Shown here piece after piece: positions 42,265 through 51,400 of a DNA stretch of 64,000 nt (position 1 is the first letter of the stretch; every line of letters starts with the position of its first letter). Origin of the DNA: DASRYH01 sp035687245 (GTDB lineage Bacteria > Actinomycetota > Coriobacteriia > Anaerosomatales > PHET01); contig DASRYH010000068.1 of NCBI GenBank assembly GCA_035687245.1, positions 32,668 to 96,667 of the forward strand. The letters run 5' to 3'. The notes beneath the pieces are model-generated. The model was not told the origin of the DNA and did not search any database. It worked only from the letters and a program-made list of their open reading frames with translations. The translations under genes were made by a program, and so were the position numbers.

Positions 42265-43625
42265 TCGAGGTGTCCGCGCGGTCTTCGCAGATCACGCGCA
42301 CGCTTCTGGCCGCTGGTGCCCGCGCTACCGCACGCTCCGGCTTCGGCCTCGCTTCGGCACCCACGCGGCGCGCGGTGTTCGCGGCCGAGTGGCGTCACGC
42401 GTTCGAGCATCTTGGCGGCGCATTCATCAAGCTCGGCCAGATGATCTCTGTGCGTCCCGACGAGTTCGGCGACGAGCTCGCCGGTGAGATGGAGCGCCTG
42501 CGTGATCGCGTCAAGCCGGCCTTCTTCGAAGGGCTCATACCAGTTATCGAGCAGGGTCTTGGCGCGCCGGTAGGCGAGCTGTTCGACTCGATCAACCCGG
42601 TCCCGATAGCCACGGCCTCGGTTGCCCAAGTGCACGCCGCCGTTCTGGCCGCACCCTACAAGCCGGTGTGGGGCGAGGAGCTGCCCGCGGGCGCTGAGAT
42701 CGTCGTGAAGGTCATTCGGCCCGGTGCTGCCGATGCACTGCGCTCCGATGTCGCGGAAGCCCGGCGGCTCGCGTCGACGTGGCTCATGCGCCGTCTGCTG
42801 CGCGGCGTTGACATCACCGCGATCCTTGACGAGTTCGCCGAATCCCTCGAGCGCGAGCTGGACCTTCGCGTCGAGGGGCGTGTGGCCGACCGCTTCGCAT
42901 TCGACTTCCGCCACGACCCCAAGATCGTCGTGCCGCGCATCGTCTGGACGCGCTCGTCCTCGCAGGTGCTCACGATGGAGCGCATGTACGGCTGGCGGCT
43001 CTCGGAGCTCGATGACGCGGAGCTCGCCGGCGTCGACGCGCACGGGCTGGCGGTGCACGGCGCTACGGCGTTCATGCGCCAAGTCATGCTCTACGGCCGC
43101 TACCACGCCGATCTGCACCCCTCGAACCTGTTCGTGACGCCCGACAGCCGCATCGCGTACCTCGACTTCGGCATCGTGGGGCATCTCACCGACGCCGAGC
43201 GGGGCCAGATCGCACAGGTGCTTGCCGGCTTCGTCTATCGCGACGCCGACCGCGCGCTGCGCTACTCGGAGCAGCTGGGCGTGATCGTGCCGCCGGACAA
43301 GGTCGCGAAGGTGCGGCGCGAGCTTGGCGAGCTACTCGACGCAACGATGGGCGGCGGCTCCACCGACTTTCGGCACTTCGGCTTCGGGTTCTTGGGGCTG
43401 CTCCGCCGAAACGGCATCGCGATTCCCGGCGGCTACGGGCTGCTCGTGAAGTCGCTTGCCACGGTCGAGGGAGTGGCGCGCAGGCTCTATCCAGACATCG
43501 ACATCATGGAAGTCGCGCGCCCGTTCGTGACGCGCATGATCGGCGACAGCATCGGCAGTCCCGTGGCGCTGCAGGAGCGGCTTCCGGCCGCGTGGCGTGC
43601 GGCGATGCGCGAGCTGTTGGCGTGA
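42261..43625 (+). CDS. UbiB/ABC1/ADCK-family atypical kinase
   Basis: 454 aa from a GTG at 42261. It has the ABC1 hallmarks: the KxGQ motif FIKLGQMISVRPDE at about 55-68, the Ala-rich loop PIATASVAQVHAA, the nucleotide lysine in IVVKVIRPG, ELDLRVEGR, the catalytic HADLHPSNLFV and LDFGIVG. Such ATPases help make or move isoprenoid quinones and lipids. Unlike E. coli UbiB, I see no clear pair of C-terminal membrane helices. In an anaerobe with menaquinone, a role in quinone or membrane lipid handling is plausible. Confidence 0.9.
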   Translation: MIEVSARSSQITRTLLAAGARATARSGFGLASAPTRRAVFAAEWRHAFEHLGGAFIKLGQMISVRPDEFGDELAGEMERLRDRVKPAFFEGLIPVIEQGLGAPVGELFDSINPVPIATASVAQVHAAVLAAPYKPVWGEELPAGAEIVVKVIRPGAADALRSDVAEARRLASTWLMRRLLRGVDITAILDEFAESLERELDLRVEGRVADRFAFDFRHDPKIVVPRIVWTRSSSQVLTMERMYGWRLSELDDAELAGVDAHGLAVHGATAFMRQVMLYGRYHADLHPSNLFVTPDSRIAYLDFGIVGHLTDAERGQIAQVLAGFVYRDADRALRYSEQLGVIVPPDKVAKVRRELGELLDATMGGGSTDFRHFGFGFLGLLRRNGIAIPGGYGLLVKSLATVEGVARRLYPDIDIMEVARPFVTRMIGDSIGSPVALQERLPAAWRAAMRELLA

Positions 43626-43637
43626 GGGGAGGCAGTC

Positions 43638-44057
43638 ATGGCACGAAGCGATAATAACGAGGGAGTCCAGACAGTCTACGGAGCACTCATGGGCGGGCTG
43701 ATCGCCTCGATGCTGGGGATCCTGGTGTTCGGGCTGTTCCTGAACTCGACCGGCGCCGTGGGTGACCGAGCGCCGCTGTTGGCGATGTTCGCCGGCATGG
43801 CGTGCGTGATCGTCCTCATGTTCGCGGGCGCCTACTTCGACGGACGTTCGGCGTGGCTCACCCATACGATGCTCTACGCGTCCGGCTTCACGGCGATGTG
43901 GACGGCGGCGCTTTCCATCGGTGCTGAGCCGAGATGGGCCGCGGCCAGTGGCTACGTCCTCATGATCGGGCTGGGACTCGGGCTGGGTGCATGGCGCTTT
44001 CGGAACAAGACCGGCGTCGCCGAAGTGACTGGAAATGAGGTCACGTGGACCCATTAG
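43638..44057 (+). CDS. Four-helix membrane protein of unknown function
   Basis: 139 aa. Hydrophobic segments are ALMGGLIASMLGILVFGLFL, LLAMFAGMACVIVLMFAGAYF, LTHTMLYASGFTAMWTAALSIG and AASGYVLMIGLGLGLGAW. The gene follows ubiB-like by 12 bases with GGGAGG upstream, and overlaps the padR-like start by 13 bases. No family recognised. Confidence 0.7.
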   Translation: MARSDNNEGVQTVYGALMGGLIASMLGILVFGLFLNSTGAVGDRAPLLAMFAGMACVIVLMFAGAYFDGRSAWLTHTMLYASGFTAMWTAALSIGAEPRWAAASGYVLMIGLGLGLGAWRFRNKTGVAEVTGNEVTWTH

Positions 44058-44386
44058 CGTCGTGGTTGGCGCAGACGCGTAAGGGAGTGGTCGAGCTGTT
44101 CGTGCTCGAGCTGCTGGACTCGCGCGGTCCGATGCACGGCTACGGCATCGTGGGAGCGCTCGACGAACTGGGCGAGCTTGTGGCGGGCTTGAGCACCGTC
44201 TACCCCGTCCTCAAACGGCTCGAGGCCGATGGGCTCGTTGTGGCCAAGTGGGACACTGAGTCGACGGGCAACGCGCGCAAGAACTACGAGATCACCGCCG
44301 AAGGCTCTGCCTTCCGGCTACGCGCACGCGACGAGTGGCGCCGAATCAACGACGCGATGGACGCCGTCCAGGGGGAGCAGTCATGA
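44045..44386 (+). CDS. PadR-family transcriptional regulator
   Basis: 113 aa from a GTG inside the end of the previous gene. The PadR winged helix is clear: LFVLELLDSRGPMHGYGIVGALDEL, LSTVYPVLKRLEADGLVVAKWD and ARKNYEITAEG. Short PadR proteins with a following HAAS-domain membrane protein are a common pair. Probably controls this operon through the palindrome at 41826-41846. Confidence 0.92.
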   Translation: MDPLASWLAQTRKGVVELFVLELLDSRGPMHGYGIVGALDELGELVAGLSTVYPVLKRLEADGLVVAKWDTESTGNARKNYEITAEGSAFRLRARDEWRRINDAMDAVQGEQS

Positions 44387-45042
44387 CGCGCTCAGCATCC
44401 GAGATCATCGATAGCTACCTCGCTCAGCTGCGCATGCAGCTTGAGGTCGCGGGCGCCGTCGACATCGACGACCAGCTCGCCGAGATCCGCTCCTACCTCA
44501 CAGAAGCTGCCGAAGGCGACGCCGATGCCGCGCTCGCCGAGGTTGAGCGGCTGGGGGATGCGGGTGAGCTCGCGCGAGGGATGCTCGTGGAAGCGCGACA
44601 CGATACGGGCGCCGGCCTGCCGACAGGCACCTGGTGGCGCATGGGCATTGCCGCGCCGATCGACGTACTGATTGGGCTGTCGGTGCCGGTGGCCTCCGTC
44701 GTGCCGCTGCTTGCGCTGGCGCGCTCCGGCGAGCCGCGCTGGGTGGCCGTGGTGCTCGCCGTGGCGCTCGGGGCGGCCGTGCTCGCGTGGCCGTTCTTCG
44801 TGTGGCGGCCCTGGCAGCAAGGCGGCATGGCGCTCAGTCCGGGCATGACGATCGCCGGCGTCGCGGTGGTTCGCACGCCAGGATTCTGGCAGGTAGTGCG
44901 CGTTGAGGACCTGGGCACGATGGGTCTGGCGCCTCGCCGGAGGATCGGCGCCGCGGTGATCCTCGTGGTCTTCGCGTTGGTGCTGATGATGAGCGTGCTG
45001 ATGCTCGGCTTCGGCGCATTGGCGTTCTGGGGCTTCGGCTAG
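44383..45042 (+). CDS. HAAS-domain membrane protein paired with PadR
   Basis: 219 aa from the ATG at 44383 (GGGGGAG six bases ahead), overlapping the padR stop by four bases. Residues 1-70 form the helical HAAS-type domain (IIDSYLAQLRMQLEVAGAVDIDDQLAEIRSYLTEAA...AEVERLGDAGELARGMLVEA). Four helices follow, the last pair at AAVILVVFALVLMMSVLMLGFGALAFW. HAAS proteins are thought to be the partners or targets of PadR control. Confidence 0.82.
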   Translation: MTRSASEIIDSYLAQLRMQLEVAGAVDIDDQLAEIRSYLTEAAEGDADAALAEVERLGDAGELARGMLVEARHDTGAGLPTGTWWRMGIAAPIDVLIGLSVPVASVVPLLALARSGEPRWVAVVLAVALGAAVLAWPFFVWRPWQQGGMALSPGMTIAGVAVVRTPGFWQVVRVEDLGTMGLAPRRRIGAAVILVVFALVLMMSVLMLGFGALAFWGFG

Positions 45043-45082
45043 CGGGGTTCGGCAGCAGATTCGGCTAGCAGCGCGAAATCAC

Positions 45083-45113
45083 GGAGGGGCCGCCCGAGAC
45101 AGGCGACCCCTCC
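45083..45113. terminator. Imperfect hairpin terminator
   Basis: A 7-bp outer stem (45083-45089 with 45107-45113), one mismatch, then a 4-bp inner stem. It lies between convergent genes. Confidence 0.6.
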
Positions 45114-45138
45114 GAAGCATTCAAAGCCCGTCGCGTCG

Positions 45139-45675
45139 CTATCCGCCGACGTGGCAGTTCGCGCAGTACGTCTCTTGGTGGCATTCGAAGCACGGCGCCG
45201 CACCGTTGTTCTTCACGGAGGTCGGGTGTTGCCTAAGCCACACGCCGGGGCCGTAGAGGCCGTCGTGCAGGTAGACGAGCTGGAGCGGAACCAGTTGCCT
45301 GCCGACTTCCCATTCGTAGACGCTGAGCTTCACGCCGCGAGTTCCGGCGCGCCACGCACTGATGGTCGCGGCATCGAGCGCGAAGGTGGCGCGGTAGGGT
45401 CCGTACGTGTAGACGTAGCCCGGCTCATCGCCGTCCGTGGACCAGGTCTTCGTCACGCTGCGCTGCAGTGTCGTGCTGAAGCTGCGAATTAGCGTGGCGC
45501 CGCTGTAGACCTTCACGCACACCGTGCGATCCAGCCCGCCGGCGGTGGCCATCGTCGCGGTCACGATCCCGCCCGATTCAGTCACGCTGGCTGCGGTCGT
45601 AGCGGCATACGCAGACGCCGCTGCCCCGAGCAGCAGAGCACACGCAAGACAGAGTACGACCAGTATGCGTTTCAT
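45139..45675 (-). CDS. Secreted protein with a C-terminal di-haem cytochrome tail
   Basis: 178 aa from the ATG at 45675 (GGGGGG upstream; the longer frame is a shadow). A signal peptide covers residues 1-24. Residues 25-150 are beta-rich (ASVTESGGIVTATMATAGGLDRTVCVKVYSG, SVTKTWSTDGDEPGYVYTYG), like a single Ig-type sandwich. The last 18 residues hold two haem motifs, C162-H166 and C171-H175 (CFECH and CANCH, four residues apart). That spacing copies the ends of the multihaem cytochromes at 27-29.5 kb. It may be an extracellular electron acceptor or donor for them. Confidence 0.8.
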   Translation of the reverse strand: MKRILVVLCLACALLLGAAASAYAATTAASVTESGGIVTATMATAGGLDRTVCVKVYSGATLIRSFSTTLQRSVTKTWSTDGDEPGYVYTYGPYRATFALDAATISAWRAGTRGVKLSVYEWEVGRQLVPLQLVYLHDGLYGPGVWLRQHPTSVKNNGAAPCFECHQETYCANCHVGG

Positions 45676-45868
45676 AGACCCCCCAGTCCCCGAGAACGCT
45701 TCTTTCGCCCTGCCGAGGCGCGCAGAGCTCCCCTGACAAGGTTGTTCGGCGGTCCGCCAGACAACCCTGCGAAGCGCTCCGATGCCGGCCTCGGCGTTTG
45801 AGGGTGTCCGCGCGGCGGGTATGGCTCCTACGGAGTGCTTTCGACATGGATGCGAAGAGGTGAACGCG

Positions 45869-46435
45869 ATGAAGGCAACTGCAGATCTGCGGGAGGAGCA
45901 CGGCGGGGTCGCTCGCATGCTGGCGATCATGGACCGCATCGAGGGCCGGGCGCACTCTGGCGAAGCGCCCAACGCCGATGAGCTGGCGCAGGTCATCGAC
46001 TTCCTGCGGGTGTTCGTGGACAAGTGCCACCACGGCAAGGAAGAGATGGTTCTGTTTCCGGCGATGCGTGACTCGCACATCGCAACTGCCGAGGGTGTGA
46101 TTGACGAGCTTCTGCTTGATCACACTGCGGGGAGGTCGGCGGTTGTGGCGATCTCGCAGGCGGCCGACAGCGTCGCATCGGGCGACGAGGGGGCGCTTCG
46201 CGCGCTTGCCGACTCATTTGCCGCATACACCGCGCTTCTGCGGGCTCACATTCGCCGCGAAGAGCGCGACTGCTTCGACGTCGCCGACCGTGAGCTCTCT
46301 GCCGAAGCCGCTGAGCGACTCCAAGAGGGCTTCGACCGCATCGAGCGCGAGGTGGTGGGCGGTGGCGTGCACGAAGCGTTCCACGAGCTGCTCGACCGTC
46401 TGAGCTTCGAGTACGGCCCACACCGCCGGGACTAG
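45869..46435 (+). CDS. Hemerythrin-domain protein (HHE)
   Basis: 188 aa from the ATG at 45869, six bases after AGAGGTG. The di-iron ligands appear in order: H11 in REEHGGV, H54/H55 and E58 in CHHGKEEMVLFPAM, H85 in LLDHTAGR, and His-Glu in LLRAHIRREERDCFDVAD. Soluble hemerythrins bind O2 or NO or repair Fe-S clusters; in an anaerobe, O2 or NO defence is the likely role. A 40-residue helical tail follows the domain. Confidence 0.9.
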   Translation: MKATADLREEHGGVARMLAIMDRIEGRAHSGEAPNADELAQVIDFLRVFVDKCHHGKEEMVLFPAMRDSHIATAEGVIDELLLDHTAGRSAVVAISQAADSVASGDEGALRALADSFAAYTALLRAHIRREERDCFDVADRELSAEAAERLQEGFDRIEREVVGGGVHEAFHELLDRLSFEYGPHRRD

Positions 46436-46506
46436 CTCCCAACAGCGCGGACGCACGTCTGGTGCGAGCGTCGACCAAGGGGCAGGAGGATTGGGAGGGT
46501 TCTGCC

Positions 46507-46677
46507 CCCGAGCGACCAATAGGAGCGATTGTTCTAGCTAGCCTGGAGCGGCTACCCCGAGCTTACCCGAACCTTTCAGGGCAGTTCAGAGCCCGCGTTC
46601 TTGCCCGACCAGTCGCCAGTCGCATCACGATAGATTGCTCCATTTATTGGAGCAATCGCTCCTACTGCTCGCTCGGG
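46507..46677. mobile_element. MITE-like element with 28-bp terminal inverted repeats
   Basis: Left end 46507-46534 and right end 46650-46677 match as inverted repeats at about 25 of 28 bases, both beginning CCCGAGCGA. Inside the right half, a second hairpin (46633-46642 with 46648-46657, loop TTTAT) reuses the same GATTGCTCC sequence. No transposase fits within. TCTG occurs close to both outer ends but a clear target duplication is not seen. It could be a miniature transposon or a structured RNA. Confidence 0.55.
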
Positions 46678-46701
46678 ATCTGAGCAGGGTGGGACCGCAA
46701 G

Positions 46702-46728
46702 AAGGGCCGCCCAAACAGGGCGGCCCTT
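46702..46728 (-). terminator. Terminator of the tryptophanase gene
   Basis: A perfect 11-bp stem (46702-46712 with 46718-46728) and a 5-base loop, followed on the minus strand by TCTTG, 29 bases past the stop codon. Confidence 0.8.
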
Positions 46729-46756
46729 GCATCTCACGGAAGGCGTACGGCGTCTG

Positions 46757-48142
46757 CTATTCGGCAGGTGCCAGCTTCGCGGAGAAGTGACGCAGGAACG
46801 GCGGCTGCTCGACGATCTTGTATGGCGCGAGCGACTCGCGCTGCTCGAACGCCTTCAGAACGACTTCGATCACGTAGTCCATGTGGGACTGCGTGTACAC
46901 ACGTCGCGGAATCGCCAAGCGCACGAGCTCGCGGGGGCCGGCCAGCTCCTCGCCGGTCGCCTCGTCGCGGCGGCCGAACATCAGCGTGCCGATCTCGCAG
47001 GCGCGCACGCCGCCCAGCTTGTACATCTCAATCGCGACAGCCACACCCGGCAGCTGCGTGGGTGACAGATGCGGCGCGAAGCGCTTTGCGTCGAGGTAGA
47101 TTGCGTGACCGCCCGTGGGCCAGATCAACGGTACACCGGCGTCGCGCAGGTGCTGGCCCACATAGCGCGTGGACGTGAGGCGGTAGTTGAGGTAGTCCTC
47201 GTCGATGCCCTCTTGCATGCCAATCGCCAACGCCTCGAGGTCGCGTCCTGACAGGCCGCCATAGGTGGGGAAGCCCTCGGTGAGGATGAGCAACGACTGC
47301 GACTCGGTGCGGACGCGCTCGTCACGCGTGGCGAGGAAGCCGCCCATGTTCACGATGGCGTCCTTCTTCGCGCTCATCGTGCAGCCCTCGGCCAGGTCGC
47401 ACATCTCGCGCACGATCTTGCGCACGCTCACATTCTCGTAGCCGGGCTCGCGCATCTGGATGAACTTCGCGTTCTCCGCGATTCGGCAGGCGTCCAGATA
47501 CAGTGGCTTGCCGAACTCGCGCGCCACTGCGGCCACCTCGCGCATGTTGGCCATCGAGACCGGCTGCCCGCCGCCCGAGTTGTTGGTGACCGTCATCATC
47601 ACGAGCGGGATTCGGTCCGCACCGTATTCGGCGAACGCCGCTCGCAAAGCAGCGATGTCCATGTTGCCCTTGAAAGGCTTGTCGGAGTCGATGTCGGCAA
47701 GCTCACCGCAGGGGAGGTCGAGCGCCACAGCGCCTCGGAACTCCACGTTGGCGCGCGTCGTGTCGAAGTGCGAGTTGTTGGGGACGACGTCGCCCTGCTT
47801 GCACATCACCTGGAACAGGATGCGCTCGGCGGCGCGGCCCTGGTGCGTGGGGATGACGTACTCGAAACCGGTGACGTCGTGGATCGAATCGTAGAAGTGG
47901 AAGTAGCTGGGGGATCCGGCGTAGGACTCGTCGCCGCGCATGATCCCGCCCCACTGGTTGGCGCTCATCGCGCCTGTTCCGGAGTCGGTGAGCAAGTCGA
48001 TGATCACGTCTTCGGAGCGCAGGGCGAAGATGTTGTAGCCCGCCTCCCGGATCATCTCCTCTCGCTCGGCTTGGGTCGTCATCTTGATCTGTTCGACGAC
48101 TTTGATGCGGAACGGTTCGATGATCGTGCGGAACTCAGACAT
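46757..48142 (-). CDS. tnaA: Tryptophanase (tryptophan indole-lyase)
   Basis: 461 aa from the ATG at 48142, with GGGAGG four bases ahead. This PLP enzyme splits tryptophan to indole, pyruvate and ammonia. The order EPFRIKVVEQIKMTTQAEREE, LLTDSGTGAMSANQWGGIMRGDESYAGS, PTHQGRAAE, the PLP lysine in CTMSAKKDAIVNMGG, and TEGFPTYGGLSGRD matches the family. ACEIGTLMFG and PRRVYTQSHMDYVIE favour tryptophanase over tyrosine phenol-lyase, but substrate choice rests on few residues. No tnaC-like leader or tryptophan permease is adjacent. Confidence 0.88.
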   Translation of the reverse strand: MSEFRTIIEPFRIKVVEQIKMTTQAEREEMIREAGYNIFALRSEDVIIDLLTDSGTGAMSANQWGGIMRGDESYAGSPSYFHFYDSIHDVTGFEYVIPTHQGRAAERILFQVMCKQGDVVPNNSHFDTTRANVEFRGAVALDLPCGELADIDSDKPFKGNMDIAALRAAFAEYGADRIPLVMMTVTNNSGGGQPVSMANMREVAAVAREFGKPLYLDACRIAENAKFIQMREPGYENVSVRKIVREMCDLAEGCTMSAKKDAIVNMGGFLATRDERVRTESQSLLILTEGFPTYGGLSGRDLEALAIGMQEGIDEDYLNYRLTSTRYVGQHLRDAGVPLIWPTGGHAIYLDAKRFAPHLSPTQLPGVAVAIEMYKLGGVRACEIGTLMFGRRDEATGEELAGPRELVRLAIPRRVYTQSHMDYVIEVVLKAFEQRESLAPYKIVEQPPFLRHFSAKLAPAE

Positions 48143-48495
48143 GGCGCCTCCCGGCGTCACGTGCGCGGCGCAATCTGAAGCAGCTCGCGCGGACCAAGGA
48201 GGGAGTATACCGAAGCGCCCGCCCAGCGCACGTCGTCATCGAGGAAGAAGGCGGTGACTAACCGTTTGTCACTGAAATCCCGCCGTCTGTCAATAAGTGG
48301 CTGCTATCGGCAAGAACCTTGGGACGAACGTGACATTTGACAAGGACTTGCGCATCGTTTCGGCGCATTATTCGGCTGTGCGCGCTTTGCGTTGGGTGAG
48401 GGGCTTAACTGTGTGCGCAGCATGATAGCGTGCGCAACCAAGCACCTGAAAGTGGGCAGTCATATTGGTGGGGCGTCGTTAGTAGGGGGTCTTCG
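48143..48495. other. Divergent intergenic region, no gene
   Basis: No coding frame is convincing. It holds the ribosome sites of both flanking genes and a TTGACA at 48337-48342 that could be a -35 box for the plus-strand gene, with no good -10 at the right distance. A small hairpin (48414-48421 with 48428-48436, one bulge) lies 60 bases before the giant gene. Confidence 0.5.
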
Positions 48496-51400
48496 ATGAA
48501 GTCTGCTTTTTGCTCCCGTTTGTTTGGCAGTGGAAGACGACTGTTGGCAAAGGGGGTGAAAGTCAGCCTTCTCGCCACGTTCGCGACGTTGTTGGTCGCG
48601 AGCATCATCCCAGTCTCGGCGTACGCCACCACGGCAGGCCCCGAGTACGGCACTGGAAGCGATGGCGGCGGCGCGCTTGCGTGGACTGCGGCGACTAGCG
48701 TCAATGCGAACGACAACTCAAACGCGACGCGCGCGCTCAACCAGAACCAAACGAGCAACACGCTGTTCGCGAAGAATCTCGGATTTGCGATTCCGACTGA
48801 TGCGACCATTACGGGCATTCAGGTCACTGTCGGTCGCTACACGAGCGGCATGAGTACGCCGCTCATTCGCGACTTCGCAGTCCAGCTCACCAAGGACGGC
48901 AGCGCGCTTGCCGGAACCAACAAGGCCGCGACCACCACGGATTGGCCGACGTCAGAGGGTGCGGCGACATACGGCGCCACGAACGATCTGTGGGGTCAGA
49001 CGTGGACGCCGGCCGAGATCAATGCGGCGACCTTCGGTGTCGGCCTGCAGGCTAGGAACACCAACGCCAACGCGCGTACGGCAACCGTCGACTACATCAA
49101 CATCAACGTCAGCTACTCGCTGCCGGGCGGCCCGAACGTTGCGACCAGTGGCGCCAACGACGCCAGCGCCGGAACGACGGCCTGGACGAACCCTGGAAAC
49201 GTTGCGGGTGACGATGGCACCTATGCCACGTCGAACGTGGGCACGAACTCCACGTCGCAGTACCTCAACGCGACCGGTTTCGGCTTCAACATCCCCGCCG
49301 GGGCCAACATCAACGGCATCACGGTCGCAGTGGACAGAATGTCGAGCGGCACCACGGCGCCGTTTGCCCGGGACCACACGATCCAGCTTCTGAACGGCGG
49401 AAGCCGTGCGGGAGACAACAAGGCGGCCACCGGGACCAACTGGCCCACGGGCGGCACGGCGATTGCCACCTACGGAAGCGCAAGCGACTCGTGGGGCCGT
49501 CAGTGGACGCCAGCCGAGATCAACGCGTCGGACTTCGGCGTTTCGCTGCGCGTGAGCAACACGAACGGTAGCAACGCTCGCGTGGCATCTGTCGACTACG
49601 TTGAGGTCACGGTGGACTGGGACCTCAATCCCGCCTGCACGATCAACCAGGCATCTGGGCAGGCCGACCCGACCAACTCGAAGACGATCTACTACGACTT
49701 GGTCTTCACGCGCGCGGTCACCGGTCTCGACGTCTCTGACTTCGTGTTGACCGGCAGCCCGACCGGCTGGACCGCGACGGGCCTCGAGGACACCAGTGCC
49801 GGAGCTGGCACGGCGTTCCGTCTCACCGTCACCGGCGGCATCGCAGCTGGCGAAGGCACCGTGGTCGCCAACCTGCCCGCGGCTTCGTGTAACGCCGTCA
49901 GTGGCGGTCAGGCCAACAAGCCGGCCATCAGCACGGACAACTTCGTGACCTACGACGGCACGCAGCCGACGGTCACGGTCAACCAGAACTCCGGCCAGGC
50001 CGATCCCACCAACAGCAAGCCGGTCTACTTCGACGTGGCCTTCAGCGAGCCGGTCACTGGCCTAACTGGCGATGACTTCGTCGTCGAAGGCACTGCCACC
50101 GGTTTCGACGACATCCAAGTCACGGGATCCGGCGCGATCTACCAGGTGTCGGTGAGCGGTGCTTCGGCCGCTGATGGCTGGCTCGCCCTCGAGCTCCCTG
50201 AAGACAAGGTTGTTGACGCTGCAGGCAACACGAATACCGCATGGGGTGCGAGCGACAACGTGGTCACCTACGACGTCACCGCGCCTGTCACAACCGCAGT
50301 CGCCGATCCTGCGATGCCGGATGGGGCGGATGGCTGGTACATCACCGCACCGCCTATCACCCTCGACAGCGATGCGAACGTCGATGTGCTCTACAAGTGG
50401 GACGACGCGGCCACCTATACGAGCTATACAGCATTCCCGCTGATCACTGCTCCCGAAGGCGAGCACACGCTTCACTTCAGGGGCGTTGACTCTGCCGGCA
50501 ACACCGAGGCCGACAAGACGGCCGCCTACAAGGTCGACACCGTTCATCCGACAGGGAGCGTCGAGCAGGCCAGTTACCAGACCGACCCGACCAACGCCAG
50601 CTCGATCGACTTCGATGTCGTCTTCAGTGAAGACGTCACCGGCGTCGAAACCGAGGACTTCGCGGTCGGCGGTACGGCGACCGGCTTTGAGGTCACCGGC
50701 GTGACCGGTTCAGGCAGCGTCTACCTTGTCACCGTGAGTGTCCCGAACGGCATCGACGCCACCGATGGCACGGTGACGCTCGCGCTTGGCGCCGGCAACG
50801 TACTCGATGTGGCGGGCAACCTCAACGATGCTGCGACCTCGACCGATGCCGAGGTCACCTTCGATGGCACCAGGCCGACGGTCACCGTCGACCAGGCCGC
50901 TAGTCAAGACGACCCCACCAACGTTGCCTCCGTCGACTTCGACGTGACGTTCTCCGAAGACGTCACGGGGCTCAACTCCGCCGACTTCGGCAGCCAGGGA
51001 ACGGCCTCCGGGTTCGACACGATCAACGTGTCGGGCTCTGGTAAGGACTACGTCGTCACGGTCTCGGGTGCAGCTCCGGGCGACGGCACGGTTGTGCTCT
51101 CGATCCGGGATGATGCCGCGTTCGATGCCGCAGGCAATGGCAACGGGTCGCCTGACTACCAGGACACCGTCGTCACCTACGACATCACGGCCCCGGCTAC
51201 GACGCACCAGACCGACATCTCTTCAAACGGCTACGACTGGTTCAAGAGCGCGCCTCAGATAACTCTGACCACCGACGAACTGGTCGACGTCATCTACTAT
51301 CACTGGGACTCTGACGCAGACGCAGAGTACTCGGGCGCCATCACAGCTCCCGAGGGTACGCACACTCTGCACGTCCATGCCGTGGACGTCGCCGGCAACG

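Larger units (their letters stand above)
46436..46756. other. Gene-free region with an inverted-repeat element
   Basis: No convincing coding frame. It contains a 171-bp element with 28-bp inverted ends (described separately) and the tnaA terminator. Base composition inside the element is clearly richer in A and T than the flanks. Confidence 0.7.

Noticed and set aside
46757..48142. Tyrosine phenol-lyase as the identity of this gene
   Set aside because: The two enzymes are close, but EIGTLMFG, MRGDESYAGS and TQSHMD match tryptophanase better. Left as a caveat in the entry.
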